Shown: positions 8,146-16,986, counted from the first letter of the stretch. The stretch: 64,000 bases of DNA from Pilimelia terevasa (GCF_014647915.1 NZ_BMQC01000008.1:154911-218910); one strand, 5' to 3'. Numbers and translations are program-made. The notes: generated from the sequence alone by a model not told the origin.

Positions 8146-9612
8146 ATGGGTGTCCAGACCCCGCTCGGCGAGCCGCACGCCGACGCTCCCGGACCGCGAC
8201 CGGCGGGCACGACGTACACCACCGGAGCGGTCCCGCGGCCCGCCGGCACCCCGCCCGCCGCCGCCCACCCCGCTCCCGTAGCCGCGGCTGTCCCCGCGCC
8301 CGCCGCCAATGCCAATGCCACCGCCACCGTCCTGGCCGGTGCCCACGTCCCGGCTGACGCCACCGCCACCGCCAACGGCACCGCCCCGGTGACGGCCGCT
8401 GCCGCGACCACCGCCCCGGCCGCGGTGCCCGCCCCCGCGCCCCCGGCGGACCGGGCGCCCGCCGGCTTCCCCGCTCCGCCCGCGGCGGACCCGGCCTCCA
8501 CCGGCGACGCCCCGCCCGCGGCGCCGGGTGCCGGCACCCGGCGCCGCGCCCCGCTCTGGGCGCGGCTGTGCGCCGGGTTCGGGGCGACGCTGATGATCGT
8601 CAGCGGCGGCGCGCTGGCGGCCAGCGCGTTCCTGGAGCGGCGGTACACCGGCGCCGTCAACCAGGCCAACCTGCTCTCCGGGGGCGCCACGGCCGCGGCC
8701 GGCACCGACCTGGCGGGCCCGGTCAACATGCTGCTGCTGGGCGTCGACGAGCGCTCGGACAACAAGGGCGACATGCGCTCGGACTCGATCATCATCCTGC
8801 ACATCCCGGCGAGCCACGACCAGGCGTACCTGGTCTCGGTGCCGCGTGACTCCTACGTGCCCATCCCCGCCTCCCGGCGCAGCGGCTTCGGCGGCGGGAT
8901 GGACAAGATCACCGAGGCGTTCTACTTCGGGTCCCGCAACGGGGCCGGGCGCGAGGGCGGCGCGCAGCTCGTCGGCGAGACCCTGCACCAGCTCACCGGC
9001 ATCACCTTCAACGGCGCGGCGATCATCGACTTCGGCGGCTTCAAGCGGGTCATCGACGCGCTCGGCGGGGTCACCATGTGCGTGGACCACGCCGTCTCCT
9101 CGATCCACATGAAGTACGTCGACGGGCAGCCCCGGTGGAACAGCGAGCCAGGCGAGGGCCCGCCGGTCCGGCACCGCCGGGGCTGCAAGAAGATGGCCGG
9201 GTGGGAGGCGCTGGACTTCTCCCGGCAGCGGTACGGCCTGCCCAACGGCGACTACGACCGGCAGCGGCACCAGCAGCAGCTCGTCAAGGGCATCGCCAGG
9301 GAGGCGATGGCCACCGGCGCCGGCCGCGACCTGCGCCGGCTCGACGGGCTGGTCCGGGCCGCCGGGAGGGCGCTGACCGTGGACACCGGCGCGGTACCGG
9401 TGGCCGACTTCGCCTTCACCCTGCGCGGCATCGCCGCCCGGGACCTGGTGATGGTCAGGACCAACGCCGGCACGTTCAACTCCGACCAGGTCGGCGAGAC
9501 CTCCGTCGAGAAGCTCAGCGACGAGAGCCTGGGCATGATGCACGCCATCCGCGACGGCGACCTGGCCGGCTGGCTGGTCGGACACCCGCACTTCATCTCC
9601 ACCGCCCGCTGA
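8146..9612 (+). CDS. LCP family wall-polymer ligase, paralogue 2
   Basis: A 488-residue LCP protein with a long Ala/Pro-rich cytoplasmic tail (about 1-140), a membrane helix at about 148-168 (FGATLMIVSGGALAASAF) and the LCP catalytic domain: VNMLLLGVDERSDNKGD, MRSDSIIILHIP, YLVSVPRDSYVPI, DFSRQRYGLPNGDYDRQRHQQ. The ATG at 8146 is supported by GGAGAGGAG 10 bp upstream; an in-frame GTG 45 bp earlier is less likely. With LCP gene 1 and the glycosylphosphotransferase it forms a surface-glycopolymer cluster. It is diverged from gene 1, so the substrate may differ. Confidence 0.9.
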   Translation: MGVQTPLGEPHADAPGPRPAGTTYTTGAVPRPAGTPPAAAHPAPVAAAVPAPAANANATATVLAGAHVPADATATANGTAPVTAAAATTAPAAVPAPAPPADRAPAGFPAPPAADPASTGDAPPAAPGAGTRRRAPLWARLCAGFGATLMIVSGGALAASAFLERRYTGAVNQANLLSGGATAAAGTDLAGPVNMLLLGVDERSDNKGDMRSDSIIILHIPASHDQAYLVSVPRDSYVPIPASRRSGFGGGMDKITEAFYFGSRNGAGREGGAQLVGETLHQLTGITFNGAAIIDFGGFKRVIDALGGVTMCVDHAVSSIHMKYVDGQPRWNSEPGEGPPVRHRRGCKKMAGWEALDFSRQRYGLPNGDYDRQRHQQQLVKGIAREAMATGAGRDLRRLDGLVRAAGRALTVDTGAVPVADFAFTLRGIAARDLVMVRTNAGTFNSDQVGETSVEKLSDESLGMMHAIRDGDLAGWLVGHPHFISTAR

Positions 9613-9650
9613 CCCGCCCCGCGCGCCGCCGGGGGAATAAGGTGGTGGGC

Positions 9651-9983
9651 GTGAGTCGGGACATGGAGCAGGTGGCGCCGGCAGCGGTGGACGACGGTGT
9701 CGTCGTGCTGGATGTGCGCGAGTCGGACGAGTGGCAGGCCGGGCACGCCGAGGGCGCCGTGCACCTGCCGATGATGGAGGTACCCGCGCGGATCGGCGAG
9801 ATCCCCCGCGACCGGCCCGTGGTCGTGGCCTGCCGGTCGGGCAAGCGGTCCGCGCAGGTCATCGCGTACCTCCAGGGCCACGGGTACGACAACCTGCGCA
9901 ACCTGGACGGCGGTATGCAGGCCTGGGCGGGCGCCGCCCGGCCGATGGTCAGCGACGACGGCCAGCCCGCGCGGGTCATCTGA
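9651..9983 (+). CDS. Rhodanese-like domain protein (single domain)
   Basis: A 110-residue single rhodanese domain with the active-site loop CRSGKRS (catalytic Cys) and the family motifs VLDVRESDEW and NLDGGMQAWA. It moves sulfane sulfur or acts as a sulfur carrier in the cytosol; the partner is unknown. The GTG start is preceded at 7 bp by TAAGGT (9638-9643), again leaderless-like. It lies 5 bp upstream of the glycerophosphodiesterase, so the two are probably co-transcribed. Confidence 0.88.
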   Translation: MSRDMEQVAPAAVDDGVVVLDVRESDEWQAGHAEGAVHLPMMEVPARIGEIPRDRPVVVACRSGKRSAQVIAYLQGHGYDNLRNLDGGMQAWAGAARPMVSDDGQPARVI

Positions 9984-9988
9984 CGGCG

Positions 9989-10741
9989 GTGGCCGCCCCG
10001 CTGGTCTTCGCCCACCGCGGCGCCTCGGCCGCCCAGCCGGAGAACACCCTGGCCGCGTACGAGCGGGCGTTCGCCGACGGCGCGGACGGCGTGGAGTGCG
10101 ACGTCCGGCTGACCCGCGACGGGCACCTGGTCTGCGTCCACGACCGCCGCGTCGACCGGACCAGCGACGGCCGCGGCCGGGTCTCCCAGCTCACGCTGGC
10201 GGAGCTGCGCGCGCTGGACTTCGGCTCGTGGCACGGCGCCGGCCGGCCGGCGACGGTCGTGGTGCTCGACGAGCTGATCGACGTCGCCGCCGCGGCGGGC
10301 CGCCCGGTCGAGCTGCTGGTGGAGACCAAGCACCCGAGCCGGTACGGCGCCGCGGTGGAGCGCGCCCTGCACGCCACGCTGCGCCGGCACGGCCTGGACC
10401 GGCCGGGCGGGCGGCCGGTGGGGGTCACCGCGATGTCGTTCGCGCCGAGCGCGGTCCGGCGGGTCCGGCAGCTCCTGCCGGGCGTACCCACGGTGCAGTT
10501 GCTCGACCTGCTGCCGCCGGGGCTGCGGACCGGCCGGGTCCCGTTCGGCGCGCCGATCGCCGGGCCGAGCGTCGCCCTGCTGCGCTCGCGCCCCGGCCTG
10601 GCCGCCGCGCTGCGCGCCGCCGGCAAGCGGCTGTACCTCTGGACGGTCAACACCGACGCCGAGGTCGACCTCGCCCTCCGGCACGGCGTGGACGGCATCA
10701 TCACCGACCGGCCGGACGCGGTGCGGCATCGACTTCGGTAA
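9989..10741 (+). CDS. Glycerophosphodiester phosphodiesterase family protein
   Basis: A 250-residue GDPD TIM barrel that hydrolyses glycerophosphodiesters to glycerol-3-phosphate and an alcohol. It has the HRG catalytic motif (FAHRGASAAQPENTL), the metal ligands in GVECDVRLT, the second catalytic His in VCVHDRRVDRTSDG and the C-terminal GVDGIITDRP. There is no signal peptide, so it is cytosolic. The GTG start lies 5 bp after the rhodanese stop with no clear ribosome binding site, consistent with coupling. Confidence 0.9.
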   Translation: MAAPLVFAHRGASAAQPENTLAAYERAFADGADGVECDVRLTRDGHLVCVHDRRVDRTSDGRGRVSQLTLAELRALDFGSWHGAGRPATVVVLDELIDVAAAAGRPVELLVETKHPSRYGAAVERALHATLRRHGLDRPGGRPVGVTAMSFAPSAVRRVRQLLPGVPTVQLLDLLPPGLRTGRVPFGAPIAGPSVALLRSRPGLAAALRAAGKRLYLWTVNTDAEVDLALRHGVDGIITDRPDAVRHRLR

Positions 10742-10768
10742 CTGCCGCGGCCGGGGCACACTTGGCGG

Positions 10769-11656
10769 ATGGTCGAGCACCCCGACATCGTGGACGGTCC
10801 GCTGCCGCCGGGCCGGCGGCAGGTCTCGCGGCAGCGGCTCGACCGCGACCGGGACCTGTTCATCGCGGCGACCAGCCACGAGCTGCGCACGCCGGTGACG
10901 GTCATCAAGGGGTACGCGGACACCCTGGCCAACCACTGGGAGCACCTGCCCGAGGAGGACCGCCGGGAGGCGGCCCGGGTGATCAGCGAACGCGCCGGCG
11001 ACCTGGCCCGGCTGGTGGACCGGCTGCTGTCCGCCGCCAGCGAGGCCGATCCGGCCAGCGGGGCCCCGCCGGTGCCGTTCGACCTGGTCGACGGGCTGCG
11101 GGCGGCCGTCGCCGCGCTCCCCGCGGACCTGGCCCGGCGGCTGGTCGTGCAACTGCCCGCCGGCCTGCCGGGGGCGCTGGGGGACCCGGCCAGCCTGCCG
11201 ACGATCCTGACCGAGCTGACGACCAACGCCGACAAGTACTCGCCGGTGGGCTCGCCGATCTGGCTGACCGCCGGCACCGCGGCCGGCGCCGCGTACTTCC
11301 GGGTCAGCGACTCGGGCATCGGCGTGCGGCCGGAGTACGCCGAGCGGGTCTTCGACCGGTTCTGGCAGGGCGACCAGGTCGCCGTGCCAGCCCCGCGCGG
11401 CCCGCGGACCCTCGGCCGCACCGACGACGACGGCTACCGCAGGCGCCGCGGCGGCGCCGGTCTCGGCCTCTATCTGGTGCGCCGGATCGTTGAACGACAA
11501 AACGGATGGGTCTCCTTACGTCCCCGCGAGGGGGGAGGTACGGTCGCAGAGGTGCGCCTACCGCGCGCGAGGGCAGCCCCGTCCGGCGGCGCGGTGCCCG
11601 GCCCGGCCGGCGCGCAGGCGCCGCCGCCGGTGCGGTCGCAGGAGGCGGGAGAGTGA
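10769..11656 (+). CDS. Soluble sensor histidine kinase (orphan)
   Basis: A 295-residue kinase with no membrane segment. It has an HisKA dimerisation helix with SHELRTP (phospho-acceptor H37), an N-box TNADKYSP (about 152), G1 DSGIG (about 179) and G2 GAGLGLYLV (about 229). A DNA-coded linker of about 25 residues between the F-box and the G2 box is longer than usual. There is no response regulator or sensor domain nearby, so the input and target are unknown. The stop overlaps the next gene as GTGA. CACACT (10757-10762) is 6 bp before the ATG. Confidence 0.85.
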   Translation: MVEHPDIVDGPLPPGRRQVSRQRLDRDRDLFIAATSHELRTPVTVIKGYADTLANHWEHLPEEDRREAARVISERAGDLARLVDRLLSAASEADPASGAPPVPFDLVDGLRAAVAALPADLARRLVVQLPAGLPGALGDPASLPTILTELTTNADKYSPVGSPIWLTAGTAAGAAYFRVSDSGIGVRPEYAERVFDRFWQGDQVAVPAPRGPRTLGRTDDDGYRRRRGGAGLGLYLVRRIVERQNGWVSLRPREGGGTVAEVRLPRARAAPSGGAVPGPAGAQAPPPVRSQEAGE

Positions 11657-12096
11657 CGATGGCCGTCGCGGAACGGGCCTGGTGCCTCGTGGTGCCGCAC
11701 CACGCCCGCGGCGCCCGGGTGGCCCGGCACCGGCTCGCCGCCGAACTCTCCGGCGCGGTCACCGGCGCCCTCCTGCTCGACGTCGTCGCCGTCGTGGCCG
11801 AACTCGTCGGCAACGCCGTCCGGCACGCCGCGCCGCTGCCCGGCGGCGTGGTCCGGGTGGCCTGGCGGCTGGCCCCCGACGACGGGGACGTCGTGGTCGA
11901 GGTCCGGGTGACCGACGGCGGCTCCGAGGTGGCCCTGCCGCGGGCGCGCACCCCCGGCCCGGAGGCCACCGGCGGCCGCGGGCTGGGCATCGTGGAGGCG
12001 CTCGCCGACCGGTGGGGAGTGGACCGCGACGGCCTGGGCCAGAGCGTGTGGGCGCGGCTGTCCGCGCTGCGCGCCGCCAGTCGCGCCGCCTGCTGA
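11653..12096 (+). CDS. GHKL ATP-binding protein, anti-sigma regulatory-factor type
   Basis: A 147-residue HATPase_c protein of the RsbW/SpoIIAB-like class common in actinomycetes: N-box ELVGNAVRHA, G1-like VTDGGSEVALP, G2 GGRGLGIVEAL. Relatives bind and inhibit sigma factors or phosphorylate anti-anti-sigma proteins. The GTG start overlaps the preceding kinase stop by 4 bp (GTGA) and has GGAGG 7 bp upstream, so the two ATPases form an operon; an ATG lies two codons later. No cognate sigma factor or STAS protein is in the window. Confidence 0.82.
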   Translation: MTMAVAERAWCLVVPHHARGARVARHRLAAELSGAVTGALLLDVVAVVAELVGNAVRHAAPLPGGVVRVAWRLAPDDGDVVVEVRVTDGGSEVALPRARTPGPEATGGRGLGIVEALADRWGVDRDGLGQSVWARLSALRAASRAAC

Positions 12097-12157
12097 CCGC
12101 GGCGGGGTGCCGGCGACGGCTGCCGGGGCCCCGCCGCGTGCACTAGGGTGGTTGCCC

Positions 12158-13084
12158 GTGAGCAAGCGTCGGAAGAACAGCGGCCCCCGCACGAGCGGCC
12201 CCCGCACCAGCGCCCCGCGCCGCACCGGTACCCGCGGCGCCGCCCCGCGCGAGAAGGTCCGCGACGTCTTCGTCGTCCGCCCGTTCGAGGGGCTGGCCGA
12301 CGAGGCGGAGTGGATCGCGCTGCGCGAACTCGTACCGGCGGCCACCGCGCCGCTGACCCTGGCCCCGGAGCTGGCGGCGGCCCACGGCGACCCGGACGTC
12401 CTGCTGGTCAGCGTGCTGCCCGGCGCCGCTCCGGTGATCGTCCGGCCCGACGGGCAGATCGTGCTGGCGCTCCAGCGGCAGCAGCAGTCCGGGGACGTCA
12501 ACCGCGACCTGGCCTGCTCCCTGCTCGCCGCCCTGGAGACCGAGCCCGGCCGCCCGGTGGCGGTACCGCCGCTGCCCGGCGAGGGGCCGCGCCTGGCCGA
12601 CGTGATCGTGGACGGCCCGCTGGACGTCACGGTGCACGACGGGTTCGCGTTCTGGGCCGGGCCGGAGGGCGCGGACTCCCCGCAGTGGGCCGCCGTCCTG
12701 GAGCAGGCGAACGCCGCCGCGTACCCGACCCGCAAGCTGGCGGCGGCCTCCGGCGCCTACTGGTGCCAGGCGGCGGCGCGCGCGCACGTGCGCTGGGTAC
12801 TGGCCGACGACGAGGACGCGGCCCTGGCCGCCCTGGCGCGGCTCGCCGCGGCCGGCGAGCTGCTGCTCGGCGACGACACGAAGTTCGCGGGCATGTTCCG
12901 GGTGCACGGGCGGCTGGCGCCGGTGTGGGACCTGCCGCACGACGCGCCCGCGGAGAGCTGGGAGCCGGCGGTGGCGGCGCTGGCCGGGCGGTACGCCGCG
13001 GCGCTGGCCGACGACAGCCCGCTCACCGCCGAGCAGCGGCGGGCCCGGCAGGGCCTGCTGGGCCGGCAGCTCAGCCTGCGCTGA
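12158..13084 (+). CDS. DUF5926 family protein
   Basis: A 308-residue actinobacterial protein of unknown function. A basic, low-complexity N-terminus (SKRRKNSGPRTSG) precedes a globular region with conserved VFVVRPFEGLADEAEWIALRE and AYWCQAAARAHVRW. No catalytic motif is recognised. The GTG start is preceded at 8 bp by TAGGGT (12144-12149), so it is probably leaderless. It converges on arginine deiminase with 32 bp between stop codons. Confidence 0.8.
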   Translation: MSKRRKNSGPRTSGPRTSAPRRTGTRGAAPREKVRDVFVVRPFEGLADEAEWIALRELVPAATAPLTLAPELAAAHGDPDVLLVSVLPGAAPVIVRPDGQIVLALQRQQQSGDVNRDLACSLLAALETEPGRPVAVPPLPGEGPRLADVIVDGPLDVTVHDGFAFWAGPEGADSPQWAAVLEQANAAAYPTRKLAAASGAYWCQAAARAHVRWVLADDEDAALAALARLAAAGELLLGDDTKFAGMFRVHGRLAPVWDLPHDAPAESWEPAVAALAGRYAAALADDSPLTAEQRRARQGLLGRQLSLR

Positions 13085-13116
13085 CCGGCCGCCGCCTGGC
13101 CCGCGGTCGCGGCGGC

Positions 13117-14322
13117 TCAGGCCGGGACGGCCTCGCGCACGATCGGGCACGACATGCAGCGCGGTCCGCCCCGCCCGGAGCCCAGCTCCGAGCCGGCGAT
13201 CCGGATGACCTCGATGCCCGCGTGCTCAAGCTGGGCGTTGGTCTCCACGTTGCGCTCGTACGCGACGCAGACCTTCGGGGCGATGGCCAGCGTGTTGTTG
13301 CCGTCGTCCCACTGCTCGCGCTCGGCGGTCACCGGGTCGAGGCCGGTGTCGATGATGCGCAGCCGGTCGATGCCCATGGCGGCCGCGGCCGCCACCAGGA
13401 ACGGCTCCGGCTTGCCGACGACCGGCTCCCCGTCGCCGCCGCGGCGGACGGCGTACGCGACCAGGTCGTCGGCCAGGTTCGGGTACATGACCACCGCGTC
13501 GACGTCGACCATCGTGCAGACGGTGTCCAGGTGCATGGTCGCCCGCTGCTGGGCGATCGGGACCACGAGCACGGTGTGCGCCAGTTCCCGGAGGAACGCC
13601 CGGCGGGCCAGCCGCTCGGCGCCGGCCGGCGTGGTGCGCTCGCCGACGCCGACGGCGAGGACGCCCGGGGCGAGCAGGAGCACGTCACCGCCCTCGACCA
13701 GCTCCAGCCCCGGCTCGTAGAGCAGCGGCGTACCGACGAAGCGCGGGTGGTGCCGGTAGATCGCCCGGGTGATCGTGGTCTCCCGCCGCCGGGCCGGCAT
13801 CGCCAGGCTGGTCACGGCGACGTGGCCGCGCACCCAGGTAGAGGAGTCGCGGGTGAACAGCAGGTTGGGCAGCGGGTCGACCACGAACGAGTGGGGGTCC
13901 ATCAGGCTGTAGACCAGGCCCCGGCCGCCGCCGGCCGCGCGCAGCTCCTCCCAGGCGAGCCCCGCGGTGAGGACGCCGGCCAGCTCCGGCGCCGCGAGCT
14001 GCTCCAGGTGGTCGGCGACCTCGTCGCGCAGCGTGTCCCCCAGGCGCGGGTCGGCGAGCGCCCCGGCGATCAGCTCGGCGCGGGCGCGCGGGACGGCGAG
14101 GGTCTCGGTGAGGAGCTGTCCAAGGTAGAGGACCTCGATGTCGCGCCCGCGCAGCGCTTCGGCGAAGGCGTCGTGCTCCTCCTGGGCCCGGCCGACCCAC
14201 GGGATCCCGTCGAACAGGAGCGAGTCGTTGTTGCGGGGCGTCAGCCTGGCCAGCTCGGCGCCGGGGCGGTGGAGCAGCACCGTGCGTAGCGGTCCGACCT
14301 CGCTGTCGACGTAGTGGGTCAC
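13117..14322 (-). CDS. arcA: Arginine deiminase
   Basis: A 401-residue pentein-fold enzyme hydrolysing L-arginine to citrulline and ammonia. The catalytic set is visible: Asp in [11 protein letters not shown], Glu in [11 protein letters not shown], His in [11 protein letters not shown] and the nucleophilic Cys in [10 protein letters not shown] at the C-terminus. Length is normal. No arcB or arcC is adjacent, so the pathway is not clustered here. TACGCT (14330-14335 on this strand) lies 7 bp before the GTG start. The upstream intergenic region holds a strong inverted repeat (14407-14421), a candidate regulatory site. Confidence 0.95.
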   Translation of the reverse strand: MTHYVDSEVGPLRTVLLHRPGAELARLTPRNNDSLLFDGIPWVGRAQEEHDAFAEALRGRDIEVLYLGQLLTETLAVPRARAELIAGALADPRLGDTLRDEVADHLEQLAAPELAGVLTAGLAWEELRAAGGGRGLVYSLMDPHSFVVDPLPNLLFTRDSSTWVRGHVAVTSLAMPARRRETTITRAIYRHHPRFVGTPLLYEPGLELVEGGDVLLLAPGVLAVGVGERTTPAGAERLARRAFLRELAHTVLVVPIAQQRATMHLDTVCTMVDVDAVVMYPNLADDLVAYAVRRGGDGEPVVGKPEPFLVAAAAAMGIDRLRIIDTGLDPVTAEREQWDDGNNTLAIAPKVCVAYERNVETNAQLEHAGIEVIRIAGSELGSGRGGPRCMSCPIVREAVPA

Positions 14323-14406
14323 AAGCCGCAGCGTAGAACACTTCCCGGCGCGCCGCGCAGAGACGTTTAGCCTAGGGCCGGCGCGACCTCGGGGGAACAG
14401 GCAAGA

Positions 14407-14421
14407 TGTGAATCGGTCACA
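14407..14421. promoter_or_regulatory. Inverted repeat TGTGA-N5-TCACA, candidate transcription-factor site
   Basis: Perfect 5-bp arms, TGTGA and TCACA, separated by ATCGG, in the divergent region between arcA and the NERD-like gene. It resembles a CRP/FNR-family half-site pair, but the spacer is 5 rather than the usual 6 bp. It sits 70-85 bp upstream of the predicted arcA start. Confidence 0.45.
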
Positions 14422-14442
14422 TATTCATCTGTCCTATTCATC
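14422..14442. repeat. Direct repeat TATTCATC, 13-bp period
   Basis: TATTCATC at 14422-14429 and 14435-14442, abutting the TGTGA-N5-TCACA inverted repeat. The stretch is AT-rich (about 60%) in a 75% GC neighbourhood, so it is probably promoter or operator DNA serving the divergent genes. Confidence 0.4.
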
Positions 14443-14609
14443 AATCGTTCGGTACCCGCACCTTGCCTGGTACGGGGGTTGGCGACTTACGGTGATGGGG
14501 CCACAACTGAATGCCTAACCGCTGAGACCTGCGCCACCCACCACGACCAACCGGCCCGCAGGACCGCCGGCCTACCCCCGGCGACCGCGACCATCCGCTG
14601 AGAAGGACC

Positions 14610-14681
14610 ATGACCGCTCCGAACCACACCGACCGCCGCGGTACCACCGATCGCCACAGCCACGATCAGCGCCGGAGGTAA
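14610..14681 (+). CDS. Putative 23-residue coupled small ORF upstream of the NERD-like gene
   Basis: ATG 14610 to TAA 14679-14681 encodes 23 residues rich in Arg, His, Asp and Thr (begins MTAPNHTDRRG). AGAAGGA lies just upstream of the ATG. Its last codons and stop (CGGAGGTAA) contain the GGAGG ribosome binding site of the next gene, whose ATG begins 3 bp after the stop. That arrangement allows translational coupling or leader-peptide control. No homologue is recognised and it could be fortuitous. Confidence 0.4.
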   Translation: MTAPNHTDRRGTTDRHSHDQRRR

Positions 14682-14684
14682 GCG

Positions 14685-15389
14685 ATGACAGGGATCCCGA
14701 GCCAGCGCCGCGGAGCACACAGTGAACAGGGAGCACCGACGTTGCCGACCGTCCAGGACCGCCCCGCCACCCCGATCGACTGGTTCCGCCGCCACCGCGC
14801 CCGCCGCGACGTGCGCCGGACCGAGGCCGCCGGCAACCGCGCCGCCGACCGCCTCGACGAGCTGGGCCCCGGCTGGCACGTCGTCGACTGGCCGCGCACC
14901 GACGACGACCCCGCCGTCGGCGAGCAGGCCGGCTTCCTCGTCATCGGCCCCGGGGGCGTCTTCGCCGTCACCGTCGTCGACCACGGCCGCAGCACCGTCC
15001 TCATCGCCGGGGACGTGGTCCAGATCAACGGCCGGCGGCCCCCGCACATCACGCGGGCGCGCCGCGACGCCGGGGCGGCCGCCCGGGTGCTCTCCCGCGC
15101 GGTCGGCGTGGACGTGCCGGTCGTCGCCGTCCTGGCCTTTGTCGGCACCGGGCGGATCAGTATGCACGGCCTGCCCCGCGACTGCCTGCTGACCAGCTAC
15201 CGCGAGCTGGACCGGCTCCTGCTGGCCGGCGGCGACCGGATCAGCCCGCGGACCGCCGAGAAGCTCGCGCACGTCGCGGGCGACCCGGCGACGTGGATCA
15301 ACCGGCCGTACCGCTCCTCGGACGACGACCACCACCGGGACCGGCAGGACCGGGCGGCCACCTCGGCGCCGGAGCCCAGCCCGTACTGA
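14685..15389 (+). CDS. NERD-like (nuclease-related domain) protein
   Basis: A 234-residue cytosolic protein. After an Arg-rich N-terminus (about 35-60) comes a region resembling the NERD/restriction-endonuclease-like core: GNRAADRLDELGPGWHVVD, then GEQAGFLVIGPGGVFAVTVVDH, matching the usual D...IDHxVVGPGGVF pattern but with the Asp-His pair largely replaced (EQAGFLVIGP). VQINGRRPPHI follows. Catalytic competence is therefore doubtful. The C-terminus is acidic/basic low-complexity. GGAGG precedes the ATG by 6 bp and overlaps the end of a 23-codon upstream ORF. Confidence 0.65.
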   Translation: MTGIPSQRRGAHSEQGAPTLPTVQDRPATPIDWFRRHRARRDVRRTEAAGNRAADRLDELGPGWHVVDWPRTDDDPAVGEQAGFLVIGPGGVFAVTVVDHGRSTVLIAGDVVQINGRRPPHITRARRDAGAAARVLSRAVGVDVPVVAVLAFVGTGRISMHGLPRDCLLTSYRELDRLLLAGGDRISPRTAEKLAHVAGDPATWINRPYRSSDDDHHRDRQDRAATSAPEPSPY

Positions 15390-15500
15390 CCGGGCCGGGG
15401 AACTTCGGCCGCCCCGGCGCTCGCCGCGGGCCACGCGAACAGCTAGCGTGGCCCCTGACGCCGACGTACCCGTGCGAGGTACCCCGGTGCGGGAGGTGCG

Positions 15501-15974
15501 GTGGCACACGTCGAGCTGTCACTGTCCGAACCGGCCGGTCCGCCCCGGCACCGGGCCGACGGCGCCGGGCCCGACGGCGCCGCCCCGCACCCCGCGGGCA
15601 GCCTCGACCGGTGGAGCGCGGCCGTGGCGGCCGCCGACGAGCCGTGCCTCGTCCTCGACGTGGAGGGCGGCATCGTCGCGGCCTCCGTCGCCTGCCACAC
15701 CCTGCTCGGCCTCGGCGCGCCCGGCGGGGTCGTCGGCCGCTACCTGCTGGACGGCGTGCTGCACCTGGTCGACTTCACCGCCGCCCGGCGGCTGCTGCCC
15801 GAGGCCGACATCGACGCCATCCCGCCCCTGCTGGCCCTCACCTCCGGCCGGCAGGCCCGCGGCCTGATGCGGGTCCACGACGGCGCGTACGACGTGACGG
15901 TCGACGGCATCGCGGTACCGCTGCGCGACGGCGACGCCGTGGTCGGGTCGCTGACCTTCTTCAGCGCGATCTGA
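15501..15974 (+). CDS. Small PAS-like domain protein
   Basis: A 157-residue protein with one PAS-like fold (about 35-157): CLVLDVEGGIVAASVACHTLLG, LLDGVLHLVDF, and the closing strand VVGSLTFFSAI. No output domain is fused, so it may act as a sensor partner for another protein. The GTG start has GGGAGG 4 bp upstream. TAGCGT (15444-15449) is a possible -10, giving a leader of about 50 nt. Confidence 0.65.
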   Translation: MAHVELSLSEPAGPPRHRADGAGPDGAAPHPAGSLDRWSAAVAAADEPCLVLDVEGGIVAASVACHTLLGLGAPGGVVGRYLLDGVLHLVDFTAARRLLPEADIDAIPPLLALTSGRQARGLMRVHDGAYDVTVDGIAVPLRDGDAVVGSLTFFSAI

Positions 15975-16012
15975 TCCCCGGCCCGCCCCCGCGCCCCAGT
16001 ACGCTGGGCGCC

Positions 16013-16975
16013 ATGCCTGGCGTGCCGCCCACCCGCTTCGTCTTCCTCGGACCCGAGGGCACCTTCGCCGAGCAGGCGCTGCGCGCCGTCCCCGCCGCCG
16101 CGCGCGGCACCCGCACCCCGGCCGCGAGCGTCCCGGACGCCCTCGACGCCGTCCGGGCGGGCGAGGCGGACGCGGCGCTGGTCCCGCTGGAGAACTCCGT
16201 CGGCGGCGCGGTCGGCGTCACGATGGACGAACTGGCCGCGGGCGACCCGCTGATGATCATCCGTGAGGTGGTCCTGCCCGTGAACTTCGTCCTCGCCACC
16301 CGCGCCGACGCCGACGCCCCCGCGGCGGCCGGCGCGCTGCGCACCGTCGCCGCGCACCCCCAGGCCGCCGCCCAGTGCCGCGGCTGGCTGCGCGCCCACG
16401 CCCCCGCCGCCACGGTCGTCGAGGCGCTGTCCAACGCGGCCGCCGCAGCGGCCGCCGCCAACCAGGAGGTGGACGCCGCGGTCTGCGCCCCGCTGGGGCT
16501 GCGCCGGTACCGGCTGCGGGCGCTCGCGGAGCAGATCGCGGACCGGGCCGACGCGCAGACCCGGTTCGTCCTGGTCGGCCGCCCGGCGCCGCCACCCCCG
16601 CCCTCGGGCGACGACGTCACCACCGTGGCGGTCCGCCTGGGGCGGGACCGCGTCGGCGGCCTGCTCGGCGTACTCACCGAGCTGGCCGTGCGCGGCATCA
16701 GCCTCACCCGGATCGAGTCCCGGCCCACCGGCGACGGCCTGGGCAGCTACGTGTTCCTCGTCGACTGCGCGGGGCACGTGGCGGAGCCGCCGCTGGGGGA
16801 GGCGCTGATGGGGCTGCGGCGGGTCTGCTTCGACGTCCGCTTCCTCGGCTCGTACCCCCGGCACCGGCTGGCCGCCCGCGCCGACCGGCCGCACACCCCG
16901 GCCGGGCTGGCGGAGGTCGACTTCGCCGACGCGGCGGCGTGGCTGGCCGCCCTCCGCGCCGGCCGCCCCGGCTGA
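16013..16975 (+). CDS. pheA: Prephenate dehydratase
   Basis: A 320-residue enzyme converting prephenate to phenylpyruvate in phenylalanine synthesis. The catalytic domain runs from FLGPEGTFAEQALR to the TRF motif (TRFVLVGRP, about 184), with VPLENSVGG. The C-terminal ACT domain carries the Phe-binding motif LTRIESRPT, so feedback control by phenylalanine is expected. It is monofunctional (no chorismate mutase). TACGCT (16000-16005) ends 7 bp before the ATG, suggesting a leaderless mRNA. A hairpin at 16987-17015 lies after the stop. Confidence 0.95.
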   Translation: MPGVPPTRFVFLGPEGTFAEQALRAVPAAARGTRTPAASVPDALDAVRAGEADAALVPLENSVGGAVGVTMDELAAGDPLMIIREVVLPVNFVLATRADADAPAAAGALRTVAAHPQAAAQCRGWLRAHAPAATVVEALSNAAAAAAAANQEVDAAVCAPLGLRRYRLRALAEQIADRADAQTRFVLVGRPAPPPPPSGDDVTTVAVRLGRDRVGGLLGVLTELAVRGISLTRIESRPTGDGLGSYVFLVDCAGHVAEPPLGEALMGLRRVCFDVRFLGSYPRHRLAARADRPHTPAGLAEVDFADAAAWLAALRAGRPG

Positions 16976-16986
16976 CGGACCGGTAG

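Noticed and set aside
14407..14421. Bona fide CRP site
   Set aside because: The arms are perfect, but the spacer is 5 bp instead of 6; kept only as an inverted repeat of unknown regulator.
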